Origin: Hymenobacter swuensis DY53 | Lineage (GTDB): Bacteria; Bacteroidota; Bacteroidia; Cytophagales; Hymenobacteraceae | Length of the DNA stretch: 64,000 nt | Direction of reading: 5' to 3' | NCBI RefSeq assembly: GCF_000576555.1 | Contig: NZ_CP007145.1 | Span: 1,426,001 to 1,490,000 of the forward strand | Part shown: positions 51,314 through 59,378 of the stretch, piece after piece | Position numbering within the stretch: position 1 is the first letter of the stretch | Layout of the letters: every line of letters begins with the position of its first letter | Translations under genes and position numbers: made by a program | The notes under the pieces: model-generated | Database searches by the model: none | Seen by the model: the letters and a program-made list of their open reading frames with translations, nothing else | What the model was told of the DNA's origin: nothing

Positions 51314-52132
51314 ATGGCAACTCCCGCAATTCCGCAACGACTGACAAACCAAATTGCCCTGGTAACGGGCGGCAGCTCCGGTATCGGGGCAGGCGTGGCG
51401 CTGGCCTTAGCTGCGGAAGGTGCCACCGTTTTTGTGAACTACTCGCATAGTGCCGACGGCGCGGCAGCAGTAGTAAAGGAAATTGAGCAGGCGGGCGGCA
51501 AGGCGTTTGCTGTGCAAGCCGATGTCAGCAAAGAGCAGCAGGTACTGGCCATGTTCGAGCAGATCCGGAAGCAGTGCGGCACGTTGCACATTCTGGTGAA
51601 TAACTCCGGTATTCAGGACGATGCCCCGTTTCTGGAGATGACGCTGGAACAGTGGGAAAATGTGATGGGAGTGAACCTGACGGGGCAGTTTCTGTGTGCC
51701 CGGGAAGCTGCCCGCGAGTTTGTGCGCCGGGGCCCGCAGCCGGAAATCTCGCGGGCGACGGGCAAGATTATCTGCATGAGCTCGGTGCATGAGGTGATTC
51801 CGTGGGCGGGCCACGTCAACTACGCTGTAAGCAAAGGCGGGATTATGCAGCTTATGAAGAGTATGGCGCAGGAGCTGGCTCCGCAACGCATCCGCGTGAA
51901 CAGCATCGGACCGGGAGCCATTGCCACGCCCATCAACCGAGAGGCGCGCGACACGCCGGAAGAAGAGAAAAGCCTGCTTACTCTCATTCCCTACGGCCGG
52001 ATCGGGGAGCCCGCCGATATTGGCAAAGTGGCCGTATGGTTGGCTTCCGACGAGTCAGACTACGTGACGGGAACCACCCTGTTCGCCGATGGCGGCATGA
52101 CGCTGTACCCGGGCTTCGCCGATAACGGTTGA
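51314..52132 (+). CDS. Glucose 1-dehydrogenase-like SDR oxidoreductase
   Basis: A 272-residue short-chain dehydrogenase. The cofactor motif is TGGSSGIGAGVALAL, the structural NNSGIQD motif is present, and the catalytic Ser-Tyr-Lys are in ICMSSVHEVIPWAGHVNYAVSKGG. The C-terminus TTLFADGGMTLYPGFADNG is almost the same as in Bacillus glucose 1-dehydrogenase, hence the name. It would oxidise glucose to gluconolactone with NAD(P)+. It is followed after 122 nt by a glucosidase gene. Confidence 0.85.
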   Translation: MATPAIPQRLTNQIALVTGGSSGIGAGVALALAAEGATVFVNYSHSADGAAAVVKEIEQAGGKAFAVQADVSKEQQVLAMFEQIRKQCGTLHILVNNSGIQDDAPFLEMTLEQWENVMGVNLTGQFLCAREAAREFVRRGPQPEISRATGKIICMSSVHEVIPWAGHVNYAVSKGGIMQLMKSMAQELAPQRIRVNSIGPGAIATPINREARDTPEEEKSLLTLIPYGRIGEPADIGKVAVWLASDESDYVTGTTLFADGGMTLYPGFADNG

Positions 52133-52254
52133 GGCGTCAGTTATGGGTTGCCGATTACTGGTTGTGAGTTCCCGGCAGAACAGCTCCAATGTGCAACCCC
52201 TGACAGGCAACTGGTAACCCCCAACTCATACACGCAATTGGTAACTGAGCAAGG

Positions 52255-54900
52255 ATGACGGAAGAACAGCAGCGGCAGCAGGAAGCCCGGGACGGACAAG
52301 CCGCATGGCACCGGTTCGGGCCATATGTGTCGGAACGGCAGTGGGGAACGGTGCGGGAAGACTACTCCGCCGACGAACAGCCCTGGACGTACACCACCCA
52401 CGATATGGCCCGCAGCTATGCGTATCGGTGGGGGGAAGAGGCCATTGGGGGCATCTGCGACGAGAAGCAGTTCCTGTGTCTGGCTCCTGCGTTCTGGAAC
52501 GGGCAGGATGCCATTCTTAAGGAGCGGCTGTTCGGGCTGAGCGGACCGGAAGGCAACCACGGCGAAGACGTGAAGGAGCACTATTACTACCTCGATAACA
52601 CTCCTACGCACAGCTACATGCGGATGCTGTACAAGTATCCGCAGCACGCGTTTCCGTACGACTGGCTGGTACAGGAAAACGCCCGCCGGGGCCGCCAGAA
52701 ACCGGAGTTTGAGCTGGCGGATACCTGCATTTTCAAGGAGGACCGGTATTTCGATATCTTTCTGGAGTACGCCAAAGCGGGTCCTGAAGACCTGTTGCTG
52801 CAGATTACGGTACATAACCGGGGCGCGCAGGAAGCACCGCTGCATGTGTTGCCGCAGCTCTGGTTTCGCAACACCTGGGCCTGGGGATACGCTGCTTATC
52901 GGCCTCAGCTGGATGGTACCAACGCGGGGGCCGTACACCTGGACCATAGCAGCCTGCCGCCGCTGGCCCTGTACTACGACCAGCCCGATAAGCAGCCGGC
53001 CACTCTGCTATTCTGCGACAACGAAACCAATGCCCAACGGCTGTACGGAGCCCCCAACGCGGCAGATTTCTCCAAAGATGGTATCAACGACTACCTGCTA
53101 CACGGACACCAGGAGGCGGTAAACCCGGCGCAGCAGGGCACCAAAGTAGCGGTGCATTACCAGTTGAGCATACCGGCCGGCGAAAGCCGCACGGTGCGGG
53201 TGCGGTTGGCGGCTCCGGGCCTGCAGGAGCCGTTTGCGGAGTTTACTGCTATTCTTGGTCAGCGTAAAGCGGAAGCCGATGCGTATTATCTGGCGCTGCA
53301 AACCGGCATCGACAACCCCGATGCCCGCAACGTGCAGCGGCAGGCCCTGGCCGGCATGCTCTGGAGCAAGCAGTTTTATTACTACGATGTGGCGGAGTGG
53401 CTGAAGGGTGACCCTGCTTTTCCTAAGCCTCCCGCTAACCGTCGGCAGGGCCGCAACCATACCTGGCCTCACCTTAATAACGCCGACATTATTTCCATGC
53501 CCGATAAGTGGGAGTATCCGTGGTATGCGGCCTGGGATTTGGCCTTCCATTGCATTCCGCTGGCCATGGTGGATGTCGATTTTGCCAAGAACCAGCTCCG
53601 GCTGTTGTGCCAAGATTGGTACATGCACCCCAATGGCCAGCTGCCGGCCTACGAGTGGAAGCTGGAAGACGTGAACCCGCCGGTGCATGCCTGGGCCACC
53701 TGGCGGGTATACAAGATGGATCAGAAGCAGCGCGGACAGCGCGACACGGCTTTTCTGGAAAGCATGTTTCACCGGTTGCTACTCAACTTTACGTGGTGGG
53801 TGAACCGCAAAGACCGGCACAACCACAACGTATTTGAGGGCGGCTTTCTGGGCTTGGATAACATCGGCGTGTTCGATAGGAGTGCCCCGCTACCTACCGG
53901 CGGCTATATGGAGCAGGCCGACGGCACCGCCTGGATGGCCATGTTTGCCCTCAATATGATGCGCATTGCCTTGGAACTGGCCCGCACCAACCCAGTGTAT
54001 CAGGACATGGCCAGCAAGTTCTTCGAGCATTTCCTCTACATCGCCCACGCCATGGGCAACATGGCCGATCAGCAGATTGACATGTGGGATGACGAAGACG
54101 GGTTCTACTACGATGTGCTGAATACGCCCGAAAACGGCCGGTTTCCGTTGCGCCTTCGCTCCATGGTGGGTCTGATTCCGCTGTTTGCCGTGGAGGTGCT
54201 GGACACCGATGCCCTGCAGGATATGCCGCGCTTCGTGCGCCGGCTCAACTGGTTTCTGGACAACCGGCCCGAGTTGGCGGCCCTGGTGAGCCGCTGGCAG
54301 GAGCCGGGCAAGGGTCAGCGGCATTTGCTGAGCCTACTGCGCGGCCACCGCATGAAGCTGCTGCTGCGCCGGATGCTGGACGAGGCTGAATTCCTCTCGG
54401 AACATGGCGTACGGGCGTTGTCGCGCTACCACCTGGAGCATCCGTTCGTGTTTCAGCGAGATGGTGGGCTGAATGCCGTCGTCAGCTATGAGCCGGCGGA
54501 ATCGGGCACTTCCCTGTTTGGCGGCAACAGCAACTGGCGCGGCCCCGTCTGGATGCCGATGAACTTCCTGCTCATTGAGTCGCTGCAACGGTTCTATCAC
54601 TACTACGGCCCCGAGTTCAAGGTGGAATACCCGACCGGGACAGGCCGCTACTGCACATTGCAGGAAATTGCTCAGGCCCTTACCGAGCGGCTTACCGGCC
54701 TGTTTCTGCGCAACGCGGAAGGGCAGCGGCCCTGCTTCGGTCAGGATAAGCAGCAGCAGAACGATCCCCACTTCCGGGATTACCTGTTGTTTCACGAGTA
54801 CTTCCATGGAGATACCGGGGCGGGCCTCGGGGCCAGTCATCAGACCGGTTGGACGGGGCTCATTGCCAAGCTGCTGCATCCTCGGCCTCTGGAAGAATAA
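52255..54900 (+). CDS. GH63-type (MGH1-like) glucosidase
   Basis: An 881-residue protein without signal peptide. The N-terminal part (about 1-340) is a beta-rich domain (WGTVREDYSADEQPWTYTTHDMARSYAYRWGEEAIGG, LLLQITVHNRG). The C-terminal part is an (alpha/alpha)6 barrel of the GH63/MGH1 type: WEYPWYAAWDLAFHCIPLAM (likely acid residue Asp), GLDNIGVFDRSAPLP, DMWDDEDGFYYDVL and GNSNWRGPVWMPMNFLLIESL. Bacterial relatives are called glucosidases acting on glucosyl-mannose or glucosyl-glycerate-like compounds. Cytoplasmic location suggests it acts on an internal sugar. Its substrate is not known. Confidence 0.8.
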   Translation: MTEEQQRQQEARDGQAAWHRFGPYVSERQWGTVREDYSADEQPWTYTTHDMARSYAYRWGEEAIGGICDEKQFLCLAPAFWNGQDAILKERLFGLSGPEGNHGEDVKEHYYYLDNTPTHSYMRMLYKYPQHAFPYDWLVQENARRGRQKPEFELADTCIFKEDRYFDIFLEYAKAGPEDLLLQITVHNRGAQEAPLHVLPQLWFRNTWAWGYAAYRPQLDGTNAGAVHLDHSSLPPLALYYDQPDKQPATLLFCDNETNAQRLYGAPNAADFSKDGINDYLLHGHQEAVNPAQQGTKVAVHYQLSIPAGESRTVRVRLAAPGLQEPFAEFTAILGQRKAEADAYYLALQTGIDNPDARNVQRQALAGMLWSKQFYYYDVAEWLKGDPAFPKPPANRRQGRNHTWPHLNNADIISMPDKWEYPWYAAWDLAFHCIPLAMVDVDFAKNQLRLLCQDWYMHPNGQLPAYEWKLEDVNPPVHAWATWRVYKMDQKQRGQRDTAFLESMFHRLLLNFTWWVNRKDRHNHNVFEGGFLGLDNIGVFDRSAPLPTGGYMEQADGTAWMAMFALNMMRIALELARTNPVYQDMASKFFEHFLYIAHAMGNMADQQIDMWDDEDGFYYDVLNTPENGRFPLRLRSMVGLIPLFAVEVLDTDALQDMPRFVRRLNWFLDNRPELAALVSRWQEPGKGQRHLLSLLRGHRMKLLLRRMLDEAEFLSEHGVRALSRYHLEHPFVFQRDGGLNAVVSYEPAESGTSLFGGNSNWRGPVWMPMNFLLIESLQRFYHYYGPEFKVEYPTGTGRYCTLQEIAQALTERLTGLFLRNAEGQRPCFGQDKQQQNDPHFRDYLLFHEYFHGDTGAGLGASHQTGWTGLIAKLLHPRPLEE

Positions 54901-54976
54901 ACGGGCAATGGCCTCTGAGTAATAGTGTCATCTACTACTCAGAAGCCATTGCCCAACCACCCAAAACCAACCTCCT

Positions 54977-55597
54977 ATGTCCTGGCTTGATCTTACGACT
55001 ACCATCTCCGACGGCATGGCCTACTGGCCCGATAATGCGCCGGTTCACATCAAAAAGACGCTGAGTATTGCCGCCGGCGACGCTGCCAACGTAACGGAAA
55101 TGAGCCTGAGCGTTCATACGGCCACCCACGTAGATGCGCCGCTGCACTTCCTGGCCGATGGCGACGACATTACCCGTCTCGATCTGCAGACGCTGATAGG
55201 GCCGGCACTGGTGGTGGAAATTCAGCATGAGCAGTTTATCACCAAAGCCGAAATCGAGCACTTGCAACTGGAGTCCGGCAGCCGCGTCCTGTTCAAAACC
55301 CGCAACTCCCGCCGTGAGTGGGCCACCCAGCCCTTCGACCCCGATTTCGTGCGAGTACGGGCCGATGCCGCCACCTGGCTGCGCGACCGGGGCGTGGTGT
55401 GTGTGGGCGTCGATTACCTTTCTGTGGGGCCGGCCGACACCCACCATATTCTACTGGAAGCAGGCATTAGTATTATCGAAGGCCTGGCCCTGCAACAGCT
55501 GGAACCGGGTGAATACGACATGATTTGCCTGCCCCTGAAAATTGCCGGGGCCGATGGGGCTCCCGCCCGCGTCATTGCCCGAAAACTGCCGGCCTAA
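54977..55597 (+). CDS. Cyclase-family metal-dependent hydrolase (kynurenine formamidase-like)
   Basis: A 206-residue protein of the cyclase (PF04199-type) fold. The metal-binding motif is SVHTATHVDAPLHFLADG (HxxxHxD), and GVDYLSVGPADTHHILLEAGISIIEGLALQQL is the typical C-terminal half. Members hydrolyse amides or lactones, including N-formylkynurenine; which one is meant here is not clear. It lies between the glucosidase and 6-phosphogluconate dehydrogenase genes on the same strand, so hydrolysis of a sugar lactone is conceivable but speculative. Confidence 0.8.
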   Translation: MSWLDLTTTISDGMAYWPDNAPVHIKKTLSIAAGDAANVTEMSLSVHTATHVDAPLHFLADGDDITRLDLQTLIGPALVVEIQHEQFITKAEIEHLQLESGSRVLFKTRNSRREWATQPFDPDFVRVRADAATWLRDRGVVCVGVDYLSVGPADTHHILLEAGISIIEGLALQQLEPGEYDMICLPLKIAGADGAPARVIARKLPA

Positions 55598-55674
55598 GGC
55601 TGAAGTTATCTTTCCGTTCTATCCTGCCCAATCCCACCCGCTCAATCTTACATCGTACAATTTCCCTCAACAAC

Positions 55675-56670
55675 ATGAGCAAAACGCAAATTGGAGTTAT
55701 TGGTCTGGGCAAAATGGGAGCCGGTCTGGCCCGCCAGGCCGCTGAGAAAGGATACCCGGTGATGGGCCTCGATATTCATCCGCGCCCGGACCTGGAAACG
55801 GAAAATCTGCACGTAGTGGCCAGTATTGAAGAGTTGGTGAAGCAGCTGCAGCGGCCGCGCAAGGTGTTTCTTTACATTCCGGCCGGGGCTGCCGTGGATG
55901 GGCTCATTGCACAGCTGCAGCCGCATCTGGAAGAAGGCGACATTATTGTGGATGGCGGCAACTCGTACTGGGGTGACTCCATTCGGCGGGCGGCGCGCTT
56001 GCGGGAGCAGGGCCTGTACTTCATTGACTGCGGTACCAGTGGCGGCCCTGGCGGGGCCCGTACCGGCGCCTGCTATATGGTGGGCGGCGAGGATGCGGCG
56101 GTCGGTCAGCTCAAAGATTTTTTCGTGGAAACCTCCGTGCCCGATGGTTTTTTGCACACCGGCCCCGCCGGCACCGGCCACTACGTAAAGCTGGTGCACA
56201 ACGGCATCGAGTTCGGGATGCTGCAGGCTATTGGCGAGGGAATGGGTCTGCTCACACACTTCCGCGAAAAGCTGGATATCAGTGCCATTCTGGGCCTGTG
56301 GAACAATGGCTCGGTGGTGCGCAGCTGGCTGGTGGAGTTGATGAAGAAGATGTATGACGAAGAAGGTGGCTTCAACGTGCCCAGCTACATTGAGGACACT
56401 GGCGAGGTAAACTGGCTGGTGGCCGATGCCCTGCACATGGAAGTGCCCATTCCGGTCATCACGCAGTCGGTTATGCAACTGTTCACTTCCCGCGACAAAG
56501 AGCCTACCTGGGCGAAATCCATTGCCATGATGCGTCACGGGTTCGGCGGCCACCCCTACGGCGAGGACAAGGGCCTGCAGCGCGAACGGCAATACGGCCG
56601 CGTGGGCGAGTACGAAATGCCGCCGGAAACCGGCGAACGGGCCAACCAGGAGCCCGGCAGCCATCAATAG
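55675..56670 (+). CDS. 6-phosphogluconate dehydrogenase, short NAD-type (GndA/YqeC-like)
   Basis: Oxidative decarboxylase that converts 6-phosphogluconate to ribulose 5-phosphate. The 331-residue product begins at ATG 55675 (MSKTQIGVIGLGKMGAGLARQAAEKGYPVMG) with a Rossmann motif. Substrate-binding blocks are VDGGNSYWGDSIRR, FIDCGTSGGPGGARTGACYMVGG and GHYVKLVHNGIEFGMLQAIGEGMGLL (catalytic Lys). The shorter length, compared with about 470 in the pentose-phosphate Gnd, is typical of the single-domain form. A terminator-like hairpin lies about 200 nt downstream. Confidence 0.9.
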   Translation: MSKTQIGVIGLGKMGAGLARQAAEKGYPVMGLDIHPRPDLETENLHVVASIEELVKQLQRPRKVFLYIPAGAAVDGLIAQLQPHLEEGDIIVDGGNSYWGDSIRRAARLREQGLYFIDCGTSGGPGGARTGACYMVGGEDAAVGQLKDFFVETSVPDGFLHTGPAGTGHYVKLVHNGIEFGMLQAIGEGMGLLTHFREKLDISAILGLWNNGSVVRSWLVELMKKMYDEEGGFNVPSYIEDTGEVNWLVADALHMEVPIPVITQSVMQLFTSRDKEPTWAKSIAMMRHGFGGHPYGEDKGLQRERQYGRVGEYEMPPETGERANQEPGSHQ

Positions 56671-56866
56671 ACAGCCATAGCGTATAATTTGCCACGAAGC
56701 GCCAGCTCCGCGTACAAGCAAAGCCAGCAACCACAACCGTATCTATGGCAAGGGCGCGGGGGAATTCGCTGGGCCGGTATGCGGAGCCGACGCAGTGCAT
56801 GGCCCGCTGCCCGGGTTTTCAAAAAAAAGCCGTATACTCCCTTACGAAAACGACTTGCCCTTTCTT

Positions 56867-56901
56867 TCCGGAGCCTTTTTCAGGGCTCCGTTGTTCTTTT
56901 T
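56867..56901 (+). terminator. Terminator-like hairpin upstream of the RecE-like gene
   Basis: A 7-bp GC stem (CGGAGCC with GGCTCCG) followed by TTGTTCTTTTT. The RecE-like gene's best start lies directly after it. Confidence 0.55.
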
Positions 56902-56903
56902 AC

Positions 56904-57617
56904 GTGACTGAAGCAACTACTACCCCTGCCCGCCCCGACCTGCTGCGCATCCCCTACGATGATTACCGCGCCCTGCCGGCTATTGCCAATTCCGATTTGT
57001 CGCGCCTGCGTGATGCTCTGAATGGCCGGCCCCCCCGGCCCCATACTAGTGTTGGCGGAGCCCTCGGGCTCGGCACGGCCTTCCATACGGCGCTGCTGGA
57101 GCCCGACCTGTACCAGCCCGGAGAGCCGGGGATTAATGACACGCTGGTGTGGTGGATGGTGGAAGGCGTGAAGCTGAACCCGGAAGTAAATGCCCTGCTG
57201 GAAAACGGTATTCCGGAGCCCAGCTGCATTTTCACCGAACCCGTGACCAACACACTCTGCAAGCTCCGCGCCGACTTGGTGGTAAACCAGCCCGGCCAGC
57301 CCTACACCGTGGTAGACTTCAAGACTACCATGGCCCGTGACCATAACCACTTTGTGGAGCAGTGTTCTGGCTATGATTACGACCGGCAGGCCGCCTTCTA
57401 CGCCGACGCCCTGCAGGCTGACCGGTTTTTGCTGGTAGGCGTGCAGAAAGTGGAGCCGTTCAAGGTGTTTGTGTACGAGGTACCGCCGCTGCTGCGTAAT
57501 GAAGGCCGCGCCAAATACCTGCGGCTGCTCCATCTGCTGCAGCCGGAGGCACCGGTGCCGCTTTCGGTAGTACAGGCCGTGCGCGAGGTGCGGGCCGCCC
57601 TGACGGGAGAGGAGTAA
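56904..57617 (+). CDS. PD-(D/E)XK nuclease, RecE/exonuclease VIII-like
   Basis: A 237-residue putative DNA exonuclease. The start is taken at GTG 56904 because the frame upstream runs through a terminator-like hairpin. Residues 15-60 contain YDDYRALPAIANSDLSRLRDA and GTAFHTALLEPDLY, whose His is typical of the RecE/YqaJ group. Active-site motifs are LRADLVVNQPGQPYTVVDFKTTM (Asp and DxK) and YDRQAAFYADAL (QxxxY), the pattern of RecB/Cas4/RecE nucleases. No phage genes are near. It may act with the ERF-like protein at 5459, but this is only a guess. Confidence 0.75.
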   Translation: MTEATTTPARPDLLRIPYDDYRALPAIANSDLSRLRDALNGRPPRPHTSVGGALGLGTAFHTALLEPDLYQPGEPGINDTLVWWMVEGVKLNPEVNALLENGIPEPSCIFTEPVTNTLCKLRADLVVNQPGQPYTVVDFKTTMARDHNHFVEQCSGYDYDRQAAFYADALQADRFLLVGVQKVEPFKVFVYEVPPLLRNEGRAKYLRLLHLLQPEAPVPLSVVQAVREVRAALTGEE

Positions 57618-57723
57618 ACGTTTTCCTTCGAACAGCCGTATAGACTGCACAAGGCAACAAAATTGCGCAATTACTGCTCCGGTAATTAATTACTGTATGA
57701 AAAATAAATGCCATTGATTTTGG

Positions 57724-57750
57724 TTGTTTAAATTTCATCTGCTATACTTG
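57724..57750 (+). promoter_or_regulatory. Promoter of the asnA leader transcript
   Basis: A -33 TTG (57724-57726) and a -7 TATACTTG (57743-57750) are 16 nt apart; the -7 box differs from TAnnTTTG by one base. It lies 31 nt before the leader ORF. Confidence 0.6.
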
Positions 57751-57781
57751 CAGTACATCTGACGAAAAACTGACTTCGACC

Positions 57782-57874
57782 ATGCGTCATTTCCGCAATA
57801 ATCTCCAGAATAATAACTCGAATAATAATCTTATTCGGGCCTGGAAGGCTATTGCTCCTTTGGAGAAACGGTAA
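57782..57874 (+). CDS. Asparagine-rich leader peptide of asnA (30 residues), putative
   Basis: A short frame encoding MRHFRNNLQNNNSNNN followed by LIRAWKAIAPLEKR. Eight of its first 16 codons are Asn, in three clusters (codons 6-7, 10-12, 14-16); seven are AAT and one AAC, although the genome is GC-rich. It follows a promoter, ends 21 nt before a terminator hairpin, and precedes asnA, whose product makes asparagine. This is the classical layout of a ribosome-mediated attenuator, as in the his and trp leaders. No obvious Shine-Dalgarno is seen before the ATG, which is common in this phylum. Translation is not proven. Confidence 0.75.
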   Translation: MRHFRNNLQNNNSNNNLIRAWKAIAPLEKR

Positions 57875-57906
57875 ATCAATAACTGATTGCCTTTTAAAGC
57901 CTTCCA
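57842..57906 (+). promoter_or_regulatory. Antiterminator of the asnA attenuator
   Basis: Positions 57842-57850 (leader codons Trp21-Lys22-Ala23) can pair perfectly over 9 bp with 57898-57906, the 5' arm of the terminator. This fold excludes the terminator. A ribosome stalled on the Asn codons would leave 57842-57850 free to form it. Only a weak 5-bp partner for 57843-57847 (57790-57794) was found upstream. Confidence 0.6.
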
Positions 57907-57926
57907 CATTCGGAAGGCTTTTTTTT
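57896..57926 (+). terminator. Rho-independent attenuator terminator of asnA
   Basis: A 10-bp perfect stem (57896-57905 with 57912-57921, loop ACATTC) leading into eight T. It lies between the leader peptide stop and asnA, so by default it would end transcription before asnA. Confidence 0.88.
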
Positions 57927-58088
57927 GTGCCTGCGGTACCGGTTTAGCTTTCGATGCCACCGGATGAGTAGCCTAATTCCTATGCGCAGATAATTTTCGA
58001 ATTTTTGAAAAACTCCCATCGGGGAGCAGGAAACCCGTGTGCCTTTTTGAAAATAAAAACCTTTCTGAAAACCATAAAAAACAATCAC

Positions 58089-59096
58089 ATGACCGCGCAG
58101 GAATTATTAAAAACGGAAGTAGCTATTGGCTTTGTAAAGGATGTTTTCGCCCGCGAATTAAGCGCGCAGCTGCACCTCAGCAAAGTGTCGTCGCCAATTG
58201 CGGTACTGGATGGCACTGGCATCAACGACGACCTGAACGGTGTTGAGCGGCCCGTTGGGTTTCCCATCAAAGCCCTGGATGAGCGCCGGGCAGTGGTGGT
58301 GCACTCCCTAGCCAAATGGAAACGGGTGCGTCTGCAGGAGTTGGGCATTGAGGCCGGTAAAGGTTTACTGACCGATATGCGCGCGCTGCGTCCGGATGAG
58401 GAGTATTCACCCATTCATTCCATTTACGTGGATCAGTGGGATTGGGAAAAGCACATCACCCCCAAACAGCGTACGTCGGAGTTTCTGAAGGCCACCGTGG
58501 AGCGGATTTATGAGGCATTGAAAACGACAGAAACCCGCGTAACGGCCGAGTACCCGGAAATTACGCCCGTGCTGCCCGGCAAAATCACCTTCCTGCACGC
58601 CGAGGATCTGCTGAAGCAATATCCCGCGCTTACCCCCAAGGAGCGGGAACACGAGGCCGTGAAGCAGTACGGTGCCGTATTCCTGATGGGTATTGGGGGT
58701 GAGCTAAGCCACGGTGAGCCCCACGACGGCCGCGCCCCCGACTACGACGACTGGAGCACCGAAACGGAAAGCGGCTACTATGGCCTCAACGGCGATATTC
58801 TGCTGTGGCATCCGGTACTGCAAACTGCGTTTGAGGTATCATCAATGGGTATTCGGGTGGATAAGCACGCGCTGGTGCGCCAGCTGGCCCTGCGCGGCTG
58901 CGAAGACCGGCAGGAACTGTCGTTCCACGCACGGCTGCTGAAGGATGAACTGCCCCAGAGCATCGGTGGGGGTATTGGACAGAGCCGGGTATGCATGTTT
59001 ATGCTGCGCAAAGGCCACATTGGTGAAGTGCAGGTAAGCATCTGGTCGGATTCGGTGCGTGCCGAGCTGGCTGAGGCCGGGATAGGGCTGCTGTAG
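58089..59096 (+). CDS. asnA: Aspartate-ammonia ligase (asparagine synthetase A)
   Basis: AsnA joins aspartate and ammonia with ATP to give asparagine; it has a class II tRNA-synthetase-like fold. The 335-residue protein from ATG 58089 follows E. coli AsnA (330) throughout: ISFVKDVF-type IGFVKDVFARELSAQLHL, VVHSLAKWKRVRLQEL, MRALRPDEEYSPIHSIYVDQWDWEK, FLMGIGGELSHGEPHDGRAPDYDDW, LNGDILLWHPVLQTAFEVSSMGIRVD and IGGGIGQSRVCMF. It is preceded by a 163-nt untranslated stretch after the leader terminator, with a small CTCCC/GGGAG hairpin near 58014. It appears controlled by the leader attenuator. Confidence 0.95.
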   Translation: MTAQELLKTEVAIGFVKDVFARELSAQLHLSKVSSPIAVLDGTGINDDLNGVERPVGFPIKALDERRAVVVHSLAKWKRVRLQELGIEAGKGLLTDMRALRPDEEYSPIHSIYVDQWDWEKHITPKQRTSEFLKATVERIYEALKTTETRVTAEYPEITPVLPGKITFLHAEDLLKQYPALTPKEREHEAVKQYGAVFLMGIGGELSHGEPHDGRAPDYDDWSTETESGYYGLNGDILLWHPVLQTAFEVSSMGIRVDKHALVRQLALRGCEDRQELSFHARLLKDELPQSIGGGIGQSRVCMFMLRKGHIGEVQVSIWSDSVRAELAEAGIGLL

Positions 59097-59125
59097 GCAC
59101 GGCCGAAATTGCTGCCTTCGGCAGC

Positions 59126-59171
59126 AGGGCGGGGAAGCAGGTTTGGCGGCCGTAGCTTCTCCGCCCTTTTT
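59126..59171 (+). terminator. Terminator of asnA
   Basis: A 13-bp stem (59126-59138 with 59155-59167, one G-U pair) followed by a run of T. A UUCG-type mini-hairpin GCTGCCTTCGGCAGC lies just before. Confidence 0.75.
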
Positions 59172-59378
59172 TGTGACCGGTTTGCATTTCGGAAGGATGA
59201 TTAGCGGGAACTAGCGGAAGAAATCAGGGGATTGGTAGAATAAACAGCGGCTTGCGGAGTATCTGACCAGATTCGGCACCGGGCTTGCAAGATGGTTTGG
59301 CAAGCGCTTGAATTTGCAAAAAGCCCAATCCTGATTCGGAAACGGCTATTTTCTTCCACCTTCTTTCTTCAACAGACC

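Noticed and set aside
57927..58088. A second regulatory RNA (T-box or riboswitch) between the leader terminator and asnA
   Set aside because: No T-box sequence or second terminator is seen; only a short CTCCC/GGGAG hairpin near 58014.
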